This document shows positions 22,601 through 34,089 of a stretch of 64,000 nt of DNA, in pieces. The position numbers were made by a program, and so were the translations under genes. Below the pieces are notes generated by a model that worked only from the letters and a program-made list of their open reading frames with translations, was not told where the DNA came from and searched no databases. Source of the DNA: Chaetoceros tenuissimus (Eukaryota > Bacillariophyta > Thalassiosirophyceae > Chaetocerotales > Chaetocerotaceae); the NCBI GenBank assembly GCA_021927905.1, contig BLLK01000069.1, positions 1,116,001-1,180,000 on the forward strand, written 5' to 3'. Position 1 is the stretch's first letter, and the number at the start of each line of letters is the position of its first letter.

Positions 22601-25600
22601 GTCTACCCAAAGTGACCGAAGTTCAACTGATTCAAACAAAAGCAGTTTCTTTAAAACCAATTTCTGGTTCATTTATTTTGATACTTCAAAATGAAGATGG
22701 TGACGAAGTGAATACGGACGAGATTAACTTTGATGCAACTGCAATGGAACTTGAAAACATATTGCAAAGACTACCTTCTTTCGAGTATATTCAAGTAAAT
22801 CGTTTGGACTGTGTAGATCCTGCACGTTTATGTTCATGGGAAATTTCTTTTGATGGTCATTTAGAAGGTGTACAATTGATTGAAGCGTATTGGGAAGGTA
22901 CACTGAAAAACTCTGACGTGAGAGTGACAAGGTTACAGCATGGTAGGGATCCGGAGTCAATCACAGGTTTCCCCACCACTGTGAAAGTTGAACCATCAGA
23001 TTTGGATCCCTCCACTACGATTGCATATGGCCAAGGATTGAACCATGCCATAGCCGGGAAGCAGTCGATATTTTATATCCAACCAAAAGATTCAGAAGGG
23101 AACAATATCGAGTGCAAAGATCAATTGAACAACTTCGCTGTCAGAGTCTTTTCTAACGAAAAAATTGATGGCAGTGATGTAGATGTAGACGTTGAAAATA
23201 TTGCGAATGGTGATGAGTGTATTTTGAAAGCAAGTTATGTTACGACTAGAAGTGGTCATCATACAATAAGTGTAGTGGCAAGAACAATGACGGAAGTGCA
23301 AACTATTCAAACTAGTTTTGCCAGTCTGGCTCGAGCTGGTTACTTTTATCTTTCCGTAGGAACTCAAAAGACAGATCCTATCCCTTGGAATGCCAAGGCA
23401 GAACACATTGTTGCCGCGCTTGAGAAACTAGAAGATATCGGCAATGTGACTGTGATACTGGAAAGAATTGATAACTTGAACTCAAGATACATTGTCACAT
23501 TTCAGTCAAAGATTGGTAATGTTGATGAAATCCAAGTGGATACAATAGACTTGGTTGGAAATGGAGGAGCATGGACTGTCACTTCTATTGATGGTGACTT
23601 TTCTCATATCATGCAAGGATCGTCAGATGGCCGATATAGTTCAATTACAAATGAAATCCAACAAGTTTCAATTACGATTCCAGAAGGGCTTGATACCAGT
23701 GGTATTTTCCTGAATCTTCGTATTAGCGGATTCCAAACTCGAAGCATTCCATACAATGCAGTAGACCAAGGGATCAAAGACGCATTAGAGAGTCTAAGAG
23801 TCGTTGGGGCTGTAAACGTTTCTCGTTTCGATCAGGCATCTGGATTTGATTGGGTCATTACTTTTACACCAGATTCCGGTGGATCCGAGGATGGATTATT
23901 CAATTATGGACCTTTACCCCACATTGAGGTGCTTGTAAATCATCAAAGTATTGCAACAAATGTCATTAGTTTGCAAGAAGGTTGGAGTCCTTTCCGTGTC
24001 TCTGTCTCTCCTGCAGAAGCTCAAGTTTACAACACCTATGCAACAGATTTGGAAAATTATCCTTTGAAAGAAGTAGGTGTCCGTGGTTTTTACAATAAGT
24101 TGTCCAAATTCCAATTACACTTGCGCGATACTTTTGATAATTTTGTACATGTCCAACCGCGTTCTGAAGTACAAATTTTGACGACTTCAAGTTCTTCTCA
24201 AATGAACGGTGAGTTCACAGTTTCATTTCTAGACTCTGAGGTCAATGTGGCGTACAACGTTGGTCCAGATAAATTTCAAGAAGGCTTGAGAGTACTTGAA
24301 GGACTAGGGAACCCTTGGGTTACGTCGACATCTGCCAAATCCAAAGTTGATGGTAAAACTCTTTCTATTGTACAAGGATCAAAGGTAGCAACTCCAAATG
24401 ATAGATTACTTGAATTTGCAACTGGAGACTGGATTCGAATCGGAAGTGCCAATTCAGAGTATATTTTCACAATAACTCAAATGGACAATCTTCCTCCTTT
24501 CTCCATTGAACTATCCTCGTACTACAATGGTCCTACTTTATCCGCAGCTTCCATTTATCGTCAAAGTAGTCCAGCTGGGGTCCACATTGGATACCAATAC
24601 ATTATCTACTTTGATCCTAGTGTAGGTGACATACCAAGTCTTTCAGTCAATGGAAGTGCTTTGAACGGTGACAATGCCCAAGTAACTATCACAGCTTGCG
24701 ATGAGAATTCAAGGCTGGAATTAATTCTGAAAGCGAGTAATGATGATGTCCTAGAGGGATTTTTGTTTTTGTCTTTTGATGACGAAGAGACAGAGTTGAT
24801 TTCAGTAGATGCAGATGCTAGTGAAATCTCATTAGAAATAATGACATCGATAAACGCTGTTGATTCAATTGATGTAAGAGAATTACTAAACACTCCAAAC
24901 GAGAAGCGTTGGGAGCTGAATATTGTCACTTCCAAAGCTTTAAGCAATTTTTACGCCGATGGACGTTTTGTCAAATGCTCGGCAAATTGTCCACCGGATG
25001 TTGAGATACAACCAATTTGTGCAACTTCAGAGTCAAAAAATGGGGAAGACCAAGTCCAATCTGTCTTTGGCATCGAAGGTCATGATTTTGCAGTCTCGAT
25101 TGAAGGTGAAGAGAGAAAGCAAGGAATTCTTGATTTTGATAGAGATGGTATCTATTCAGTATCATTTGAGACTCCTTCTCTAGGTGAATACGATTTAAAG
25201 ATCGAATCTGTAGTAAAGGGAGGATTAATGGGCGAATATTTTAGTAATCGTTGGTTGTATGGAGAGCCTGTGTTGACAAGACTTGACGAAGAGTTGGACT
25301 TTTACTGGTCAGAAGAAGATCCAATTACAGTCACGGGAAGAGACTTTGTTAGTGTGAGGTGGCAAGGTTTTATCAAACCTCTCTTTAGTGAAGTATATAC
25401 ATTAATCTTGGATGTAAATGACGGGGTCAAGTTGTGGATTGAAAATGAGTTGGTTTTGGACGAATATGATACAAATACCCCAGCTGAATTGAATCACTTT
25501 ACTTATGAAAGAGAAACTTTAAACAGGTTAAGAGCTGGAAGCTTGGTGCCAATCAAAATTGAATTTCGAGAAAATCGTGGGGATGCTAGAATTGCTCTCA

Positions 25601-28600
25601 AGTGGAAGAGTCTTTCTCAAATCCTCGAAGTTATTCCTTCGGAAAATTTGTATTCAGACAGTAAACCTATTGATCAGTCGCCATTCTCAGTATTCCCAGA
25701 AGCTCTAGAACCCTCCGAACCTAGAAATTGCACTTTGCTCAACACCTCATGGAACAGTTTAACAATCTTTTGGGAAGAACCGTATTCTACAGGAGGGGAT
25801 TCAATTTCGAAATACCTAGTCGAATATTGGTCAAATGAAGCTCATATCTATGGAGTACCAGATGTACAAGTTCTACGTTTCGATCTAGCTTCCGAGGGAT
25901 CACCATTTTATATTCGCATGAATGGAGTCAAAACTTATGACGAAATCATAGTTGGAGCAAGTCCAGTCATTATGAAAAATGCTTTAGATGCACTGCCTGG
26001 AATTAGTAGAGTTTCGGTTGATGTAGAGAATGAGGAGGATGCACTTGCATACTCAATTACATTTTTGGAGAACCCAGCTCCTGTGGATACAATGAGCATT
26101 GTCGACACAACCATCGAAAGCGAGAAATACTGCGTCTGTGGTAAATCTTCACTCTCATGTCTTCAAGGTTCTTTGTCAGGACAATGTTCTTTACATGCGA
26201 CACAAGAAAGTACTATATCAACACAACGCTTCGAAATACCAGTGACGGAAGCTGCTCGAAATGAACATATCTTTTCTTACGAAATCAAAAATCTTCTTCA
26301 AGATTCTTCCATTTTGGATGGTTTTGGGGCAAGGGTGTCTGCTGTGAATTCAGCAGGTCTTGGTAATCCGTGTTCTCAAGTCTTTATGAAACCAATGGCA
26401 GTACCAGACCCACCATCGGATGTTGAATTGACTAGAAATCCAAGTAGTCCAAGCTCTCTGTTATTGTATTTCACCTTGGATGTCTACCCTCAAGATAGGG
26501 GATCTCCGATCCATTCATATGTTGTTGAATTCTCAAAAGATCCTTCGTTTTTGCTTCTGGAGTCTGTGGAGGTACCATTAGATTTGTTACAGTCACCAAG
26601 AATTTGGTCTTACCAGAACAAAAAGAAGGGTCATCTTATGCATCAACTAGATAGTCTTGTTCCGGGCGAAGGGTATTACGTGCGCATTTCAGCTGTGAAT
26701 AACATTGGATTTAGTACACCTGTATTGGCTAATGAGGAGGCCATTCATCCAGGCTCTACACCTACTTTTGTGATTGGTAGTGGCAGCCCCATTCTATTCC
26801 AACAGCCTGTAGCTCTATCAAGTGTTGCAGAGTCATCGACAAGTCTTGAGGTTTCCTGGGAAACACCACAGATATTGAATGGATTCAGCGTAACAGAGTA
26901 CTTGATTGAGTATTGGACCACTCCTGGTACACATGAAGTTCAAACGATTTCTCTCTCTTTTGTTGGTAGTGTCAAAGGAACATTCACTTTGAGATATGAT
27001 GGAGAGCTCACTGCAAGCTTACCTGTTGATGTATCTGCTGCTAACTTGCAGAGTGCACTAGAAGCATTATCGTCTTTACGAGCAGTACATGTCGATAAGG
27101 ATACGGGAGTATCGTCCATGGTTTGGAATGTAACTTTTCTTTCTGAATACCCTTCTGTTCATGGTAAAATTCTCGAGGTCGACTCAGATACAGAACTAAA
27201 GGACTCTAGTAGCAATAGTTCACCAACTTTATCGATAGACGTTGATACAGAGGGAACGTTACCTTTTGGGTATAAATCAATGACAGTTCCTGTCACTGAA
27301 GTGACTAAATATGAATACAGAAAGACACTGATTGATTTGATTCCTGGGCAAGTATATTTTGTGCAAGTGTCAGCAAGGAATGACTTGGTTATGGCAAACC
27401 TACAGTCACAACTCCAGAATCATTATCTCCTCCGATACAAAAGCCTGATCGACCATCTCTTGTAGAAATAATGGTGAATTCAAAGTCATCTTTGAAGGTA
27501 TCCTTTACACATCCAGTAAGTGATGGGGGAGATGCAATCACGCAATACAAGATTGAATGGGATACTCGTGCCAATTTTGACAGTAACGACGGTTCACCTT
27601 TTGGATTTGACAGTGTAATTATTTCTCGTGGCGCTGCATCTTGTAATCCGTGTACCTATGTGATATCAAATTTAGTCACTGGAACGCCTTATCATGTTCG
27701 AGTCTATGCTTACAATTCATTTGGTTATTCAAATGAAGCTCAGTATTCAACACCTTTGTCAGAAACACCAAAGACCACTCCAGATCCCCCACTATCAGTA
27801 GAAGTTATTCCATATTCTGATGATGGTATCAAAGTTAAGTTTCCATCATCAAAAAATAATGGAGGCCAGGATATCACAAAATATAGGCTGAATTGGCTCT
27901 CGATTCCAAACGATTCTAGTGTTGATAGATCCACTTTTTACTACAGACAAGCTGTGCAATCAATAACTCTTTCGAGCAATGCACATGATCTCAGTGGCTA
28001 CTTTTACATCTCATTTGAAAATCATGTCAGTAAAAAGATAAGCGTTGATGCAACTTCAACCCAGATGAGGATGATTCTTCAAGAGATTCCTACTTTTGGT
28101 TCGATTGTGGTCTCCAAGAGTAATACTCATTTTGGAAGAAAGTGGATGATTACGTTCGAGACCAATATAGGTCATAATCACTACCATGGCGATTTATCTT
28201 CAATGTTGGTTAGTACAGTTGAATTTCCTTTACCTTCCGATTTTGTTGAGGTTACTGCTACCCATGAAACTATATCAGGCACTGACGTTGAATTGAAAGT
28301 CACTCAAGATATTCAGCCATTGCATGGCTTTGAACAACAAAGTATTGAAACATCCTGTTCTAACTCAAACAGTAAGATATATGGAAATTTTCAAATATCC
28401 ATGAATGAAAAGACATCAAACGTGCTCCCATATGACTGTACTCATGACGAAATGCAAGAGGCATTGGAATCAATGCAAGACGTTGGTAAAGTTCTTGTTA
28501 GCCGCAAAACTTCACATGGTGCAAAAGGAGCTTTTATCTGGACCATTGTCTTTTTGGAAAATTTGGGTGATTTGCCATTACTCCAGGTGTCTGGAAACAT

Positions 28601-31600
28601 TCAATGCACTGATAATAGCATTGGCAATATTCGCGCAATGGAACTAGTTTCTGGAGAGCTTCTTCTATCTGGAGATGGTAGTTCTGATTTTGTCGATATT
28701 GATGTTGTTGACAATAGAAATTCTTATGAATATGAGGTTGAAAATTTGGATCCAAACCGATTTTATCAGGTACAAGTAGAGGCTTGGAATGGCTTTGGAT
28801 CTAGATTCGGTTCTTCTTGCTATGCACTGCCAGTATCATTGTCTCCAATTGGTACACCAGATGCACCATCGAATTTACTCATCCAGAGCCATGATTTAGA
28901 ATCTCTTGAGTTATCTTGGAATCCAAGTCCAAAGCGTATTTTGAAGTATAACGCACAGATATCATGTTCAAACAATACAAACTCAAATTTAATCATCGAT
29001 CAAGATGTCACTCCAATGCCAGAAATTCAGGAGATTACTCTTTCTAGTAAAGCTGAGTATGTTGGAGGGAGTTTTATTGTTCAGTTCATGGGTGAAAAGA
29101 CTGGTCTTATAGAAGTCAGTTCTGATGCTTTCGAGATGAAACTTGCTCTTGAATCATTGGCAACTATTGGGACAGTTGATGTGACAAAGAAAATAGATTA
29201 CCATGTCACGTCATGGATCGTAACATTTCTTGACAATGTTGGTGATTTGCCTTCTTTACTCGTCTACACTGGCACTTCGTCACCATCGACAGTTGCCACT
29301 GGTGGAACAATGCAAGGATTATCCACTGTTTTGAAAACATCAATAATTGAAAATGGCAGTCTGCCAAACACTTTCATCAGTCCATCATTACCTTACTGTG
29401 AATCTTATGAGGCTACTGTGAAAGCATACAATGGTTACTATTGGAGCAAGGAAAGTAAGAAAAGCTTTCAAAAAGCTTTCACGACTCAGACTCCTTCTGC
29501 TCCAAAGTCTGTCAAAGTCAAGATTTTGTCAGATACCCAAGTAATTGTCCAATGGGACTCCCCAGACTTTACAGGTGGTTTAGACATTAGTCAGTATTCC
29601 ATTCAATGGGGTGCCGATCTACAATATGACCATAAGGCTCTTGTGAATATTCACGCTCAAAGTCAAGTATCTTTCTCTCATGTTATTTCAAACTTGAGAT
29701 CAGATACCATGTACCAGTTCCGTGTTTCAGCGTACAATGCAAATGGCTTTGGGCCTTCTACAGTGGCAATTGTTGAAGACAATTTATCGGGCAAAGCAAC
29801 TCTCGTAATTGTGGATACTAGTCAACTGCCTGACGAAACAACATCATTTATCATTAGTCTCAAGTATCATGACTTGAGCTTCTCCACAGAGCCGCTTTCA
29901 ATCTATGCAACTTCCCAAGACGTTGAGGATGCAATCAATTTGATTGCTAGAAATGAAGTAGTATCAGTCACAAGGGTAGACGAATCTTCTGTCATGGACA
30001 ATTCGAATATCGGTACATCCTTTTTCAAGATGTCCTATATAATGTCCTTTTATGGAAACAGCATAAGTAACAGGAAAGGAATTGAAGTGACGAGTAGCAT
30101 TGGAGGTATCCAAATAAGTGTCGACGAAGTTGATATTTCAAGTGGTGATATTTCCATTGCTTCAAGAAAGACTTCACCAGAGGGTCCACGCAACATTGAA
30201 CTTTCCGTTATTTCAAAGACGGAGATTGGAGTGAGATGGACCCCACCTCAATATGATGGAGGTGATACTGTTACCAAGTATCTAGTAGAATGGGATACGA
30301 TTGATAGCTTTGATGATACTCAAGTATCAGCTTTGAATTCATACTCCAATCCAACAGGACCATTATCTCATTCCGCTATTGTGACAGACACAAGATACCA
30401 GATTGTTGGTCTTGACAGTTCCAAAGAGTACTTTGTAAGAGTCTCCGCTTACAACTCTCTTGGATACTCTGATACTGTATCGTCGACCCCGAAATCAGTC
30501 ACAACAACTGCACAACCTCTATACTTACCTAGTGATGTGAAGGTCAGTACTTCACTTTCAGACATACAGAACCGTCTCAATGTACAATGGACTGTGCCAC
30601 TTGTTGATGAATATGGTTTCAGCATTACTCCTGCCTCATGTGGACTAGATACTGGACATACACCAGAGTTTGCAATGTCCTATGTCATCACTTGGGGTAC
30701 CAATCCGACATTGAATACAGCGTCAACTTTCGAAGCTCAATTGGAACCATCCGATTCTTGTTGTCCTGGAAGTGAATGTTCTATTGAGCTAGGTACTGAA
30801 GTTCAACGAATCACTTTACATTCTCCGACTTTGCATCATGCCACACAGGGAGGAATAAAAATTTTGTATCTAGGACCACAAGGAAAGAGTTTAGTCGTCA
30901 AAACGGAGAAGAATTCTAACGAAATAGAAATCATTTCACATGTCGGAGTAGACCGAATTGCAGTCGGAGACTACATTAGAATAGGAGATTTCGTGAGCTT
31001 AGTCAAGGTTGTTACCGAAACAAAATTGACTACAGACCAAAAATACTTTGGGCCAATTTCTACAGAATTAATTGCCTCTTACAGCTCACCCCCTTCTACA
31101 TGCTTCGACGTGGTGAATGGTGACAAAGTAGACTTGAAAAGTCACATAATGCTCAATTTTGATCATTCACCACTGAATGAGGACATAGAGGTTACAATTT
31201 ACTCAAGTAAGACAGAGAAGTTCTTTGAAGTTTCTTTTGTTGGCCCTTCTTTTGTTGATGAAACAACAGAATTAGTGACTCTTTGGAATGACGGTTACTG
31301 TGATTATCTAGAAAACTCCAGTGCTTTGCGTTTAGAGTCATCAGTTACAGTTGAAACTATGGTGGACTCTGGTTCTATCAAGCCTGGAAAAGCATATTTT
31401 GTGGAAGTTGCTGCAAAGAATTCCGTTGGTATCGGTCCTAGAGCTTCATCCAATCCTTCCTACATGATTCCTAAATCTTCTCCTCATTTTGCACAGGAAT
31501 GCCAGGTATCTGCTCTTTCTCATGAGAGTGACCAGCTGCTTGTGACATGGTTGGGAGTACATCCATATTCAGGAGAAGATCCTCTTTCATACGACATTGA

Positions 31601-33305
31601 GTTCTACAAAGGAGATTCTTTGGAAAAAGTTGTGACTCTAACAGAAATTGACGAAAGCAAGCAGTATTCAATCACCCAAAGTGGTTTTACACCTGGAGAA
31701 AGATTCAAGGTTTTGATTGTACCGGCTAATTCAATTGGCGCATCTGCTCCAATCTGGTATGGAAGTAAAAGAGCATGTGTTGCAAGACCGGTCTGTCTTT
31801 CTAGGTATGAAGAATGCGTAGAGTCTAATGATGAAGAAATTCTGGTGAGGTCCGTTCCTGACAAGCCTACAGTGTCTATATCTTCCTTTACAAAAGATAC
31901 AGCAACTGTTTCCATTATTTCAACAAACAATTATGCCAGTGTTGGTGAGACAATTTCGAGTTATCGGTTTGAATGGTCGACTGACAGTAGCTTTCTGAAA
32001 TCGGAATTTGAGGTAACATCTACCCTTTCTTTCCAGATACCTTCCCTCACGATGGGAAAACTTTATTACGTCAGGGCACAGGCTTTCAATAGTGCTGGTT
32101 ATTCTTACACGAGTGAGGTGACTAGTTTCAAACCTATGCAAAGCTCGGACGCACCATATTCTCCAGTGGTAAATAATCTTTCCTTGTCAAGTTATGTGAC
32201 CACTATTGACAGAGGAACTTCGTTGGAGGTGTCATGGAAAGCACCTAGAATTGATGCAGAGGATGGACGACCAGATACAGTCGGAAACGGCGGTGATAAT
32301 GTATCATCTTATCTTGTTGAATGGAGTGAGGCTGACTGGAATTCTTATGGTCAAGTTGTGTGGAAAATTTCTACAAACACTATATCAACAGATTTAAGTG
32401 GGTATTTCACGCTACGATATGATTCATCTTCTAATCTTTGTGAAGAGCTGCAGCAAATCACAACTTCTGTAAAGATTCCAATCGATGTTTCAGAGGATCG
32501 TCTAGAGACTCATCTCGAAAACATGTTCAACATTGGAGATGTTGATGTAACACAGCTAGAGCCATTTACTTGGGAAATTGTTTTCCTGGACATTATTGGT
32601 ACAGGCTCCAACCTTGAAATTAGTGATTCAAAAGTGCTTGATGAGAACGAAGACGATGTCATCCTTAGTATTTCAAAGCAGACTGAAAGTACAGTACCAA
32701 GCGACTCAACATATCAATGTACATCAACATCAAATCTCTCTCTTACAATTGAATTGTTGACTCCTGGAGTAGACTACTTTGTCCGCGTGTCAGCTGGAAA
32801 TTCACTAGGGTATGGATCCAGAAGAAGAACAGCTCCTGCTAGCCTAGCAACTCCTATTCAAAAGCCTTTGGAGCCAAGATCCAAGTACCATCAAGAATCT
32901 GCTCCGGCCTTGAGGAGATTATCGGAAAAAGAGATTCTGGTGGAATTCGGCCCGCCAATATTTGATGGTGGAAGTGAAGTCGTTTCCTATCTGATTGAGT
33001 GGGACACTTCTTCTGATTTTAAATCACCACTTGGTAGAGAACGAGTTATGGCTACAAATGACTCTTTTGTCATTGACTCTTTGTCACCGAACACAAGGTA
33101 TTTTGTTCGTGTAGCCTCAGAAAACAAGGTTCTTGGAACAGGTCCTTTCACACTATGTGCACCCTCTAGTGTAGTCACCGATACCTTTCCTTCAGATTTG
33201 ACTAGTGTGGACATTTCGATATTATCAAAGTCATCTTTGCACATTGAGTGGACAATTGAAGAAGATGTTGATAACTACATCATCGAAATCAGAGCACAAA
33301 CTTAA
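10686..33305 (+). CDS. Giant secreted FN3/PA14/filamin-repeat protein (one apparent frameshift)
   Basis: Exons 10686..10702, 10830..10995, 11067..11889, 11960..12664 and 12755..33305; introns of 127, 71, 70 and 90 nt. Allowing for one missing base near 27,388 it encodes about 7,420 aa. A signal peptide (MRTKRWKGLLVAFTLLQSG) is split by intron 1. Order: five FN3 domains (10.9-16.65 kb), a cassette run (16.7-18.5), PA14 (18.6-19.0), filamin-type repeats (19.1-21.5), PA14 (21.5-22.0), filamin plus cassettes (22.1-25.2), PA14 (25.2-25.7), then about 13 FN3 domains and a final half. About 30 copies of a 75-95 aa cassette (GxFxLxF..ALExLxxIGxVxVxR..WxITFxxxxGDxP) lie mostly inside FN3 or filamin folds. 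No membrane or GPI segment is seen at the C-terminus. An extracellular matrix or adhesion role is inferred; no family name is known to me. Confidence 0.85.
18592..19020 (+). other. PA14 domain 1 of the giant protein
   Basis: The segment begins GGLAAWYYDNQW and contains VSVRWWGKLKP and the loop VDDGARLYIDHVLLID, the core of PA14 beta-barrels, ending near VLYHASHI. PA14 domains bind carbohydrate in yeast adhesins and many secreted enzymes. The acidic DDG loop that often holds calcium is present. Confidence 0.85.
21519..22020 (+). other. PA14 domain 2, divergent, with a Cys insert
   Basis: Starts GGLLTSYFYN and has FSIRWEGELYIPQNDTYKF and LDGLVRMRIGSKIVID. The usual DDG is LDG, so metal binding may be altered. 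An insert with two cysteines (DWCPNGEYVCDS) sits between the first strands. Ends near LYYTRHI. Confidence 0.8.
25216..25670 (+). other. PA14 domain 3 of the giant protein
   Basis: Starts GGLMGEYFSNRW, with VSVRWQGFIKP and VNDGVKLWIENELVLDE, and ends near ENLYSDS. The NDG loop replaces DDG. It follows the end of a filamin-type repeat directly, as PA14 domains 1 and 2 also do. Confidence 0.85.
27385..27392 (+). other. Apparent 1-nt deletion (frameshift) in giant gene 1
   Basis: Upstream frame reads VSARNDL and would end 25 codons later at a TAG. One base later in the other frame the sequence reads YGKPTVTTPE, which is exactly the FN3 ending expected after ARNDLG. A missing G in the TTGGTT stretch explains it. 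No intron fits and no classical slippery heptamer is present. A sequencing or assembly error in a G run is the simplest reading; a real null allele is possible. Confidence 0.85.
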
Positions 33306-34089
33306 AAAAATTCCCTTAACAACATTAAATTTATTTACTTTTCTTTGTAATATTTTTCAACCAGACAAGTCAACCGGACAGTGCCTACGCCACTTTTGAC
33401 TTTTCTGTGCAAAAAGTTGAACATCGAATTCGATGTTATTTCAGCGAATGCAGCCTTCTAATGCAATTTGATCAGTATCAAGGTTTGTAACTCTATAGTG
33501 ATAATTGCTGCCGCTTTACTCGTGGCAAGAATATGCTCTGACGACCTTTTACGACCTTACTACTCTCTTCTGACATCAGCCTCCATCGTTTCTTTTGCCC
33601 CAAACTGATTCTTCGTTTTACATTATCCTTTTGAGCATCAGAGAAATGAAAAAGGGAATTTACTCTTGTGCTTACGTAGTGATCTTTATTTTTACCAAAA
33701 TTTTACCTTGTGGAACATCCACGAATGGAGTTGCAAAGAGATAGCGAGATCTCTCATACTGCCAAAGCAATAACTAATTCTAATCTTTTGGGTCATATAT
33801 TAATATCACCAATATTTTCATTTGTCTAATGAGGAAATCTAAAGGTATATCGAATTTTGGCTCCACCCAATGCTAAAGTATTTAGTCATTAACAGGTATC
33901 ATAGCCAGGTCTACGACTTTTCTAAACAAGACTCACCTCATTGACATCAATTTTTACTCCAAAATTGAAAACACGTTCTCTTTCTCACTCTTCAATTTGA
34001 AAAATTCAAAAAAAAAACAACCTTTGATTCCACCAGTTAGTATTATTCCAACGAAAGGGTTAATTGACTCTTTTCCTTTTAAGGCTTCC
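33306..34089. other. Gap between the two giant genes
   Basis: 784 bp without an open frame of note; all frames contain many stops. No cassette, FN3 or repeat remnant can be read. It must hold the terminator of gene 1 and the promoter of gene 2. AT-rich tracts, including a run of eight or nine A near 34,010, precede the second start. Confidence 0.5.

Noticed and set aside
27385-27470. Programmed ribosomal frameshift
   Set aside because: No X-XXY-YYZ slippery heptamer at the site. A missing base is simpler.
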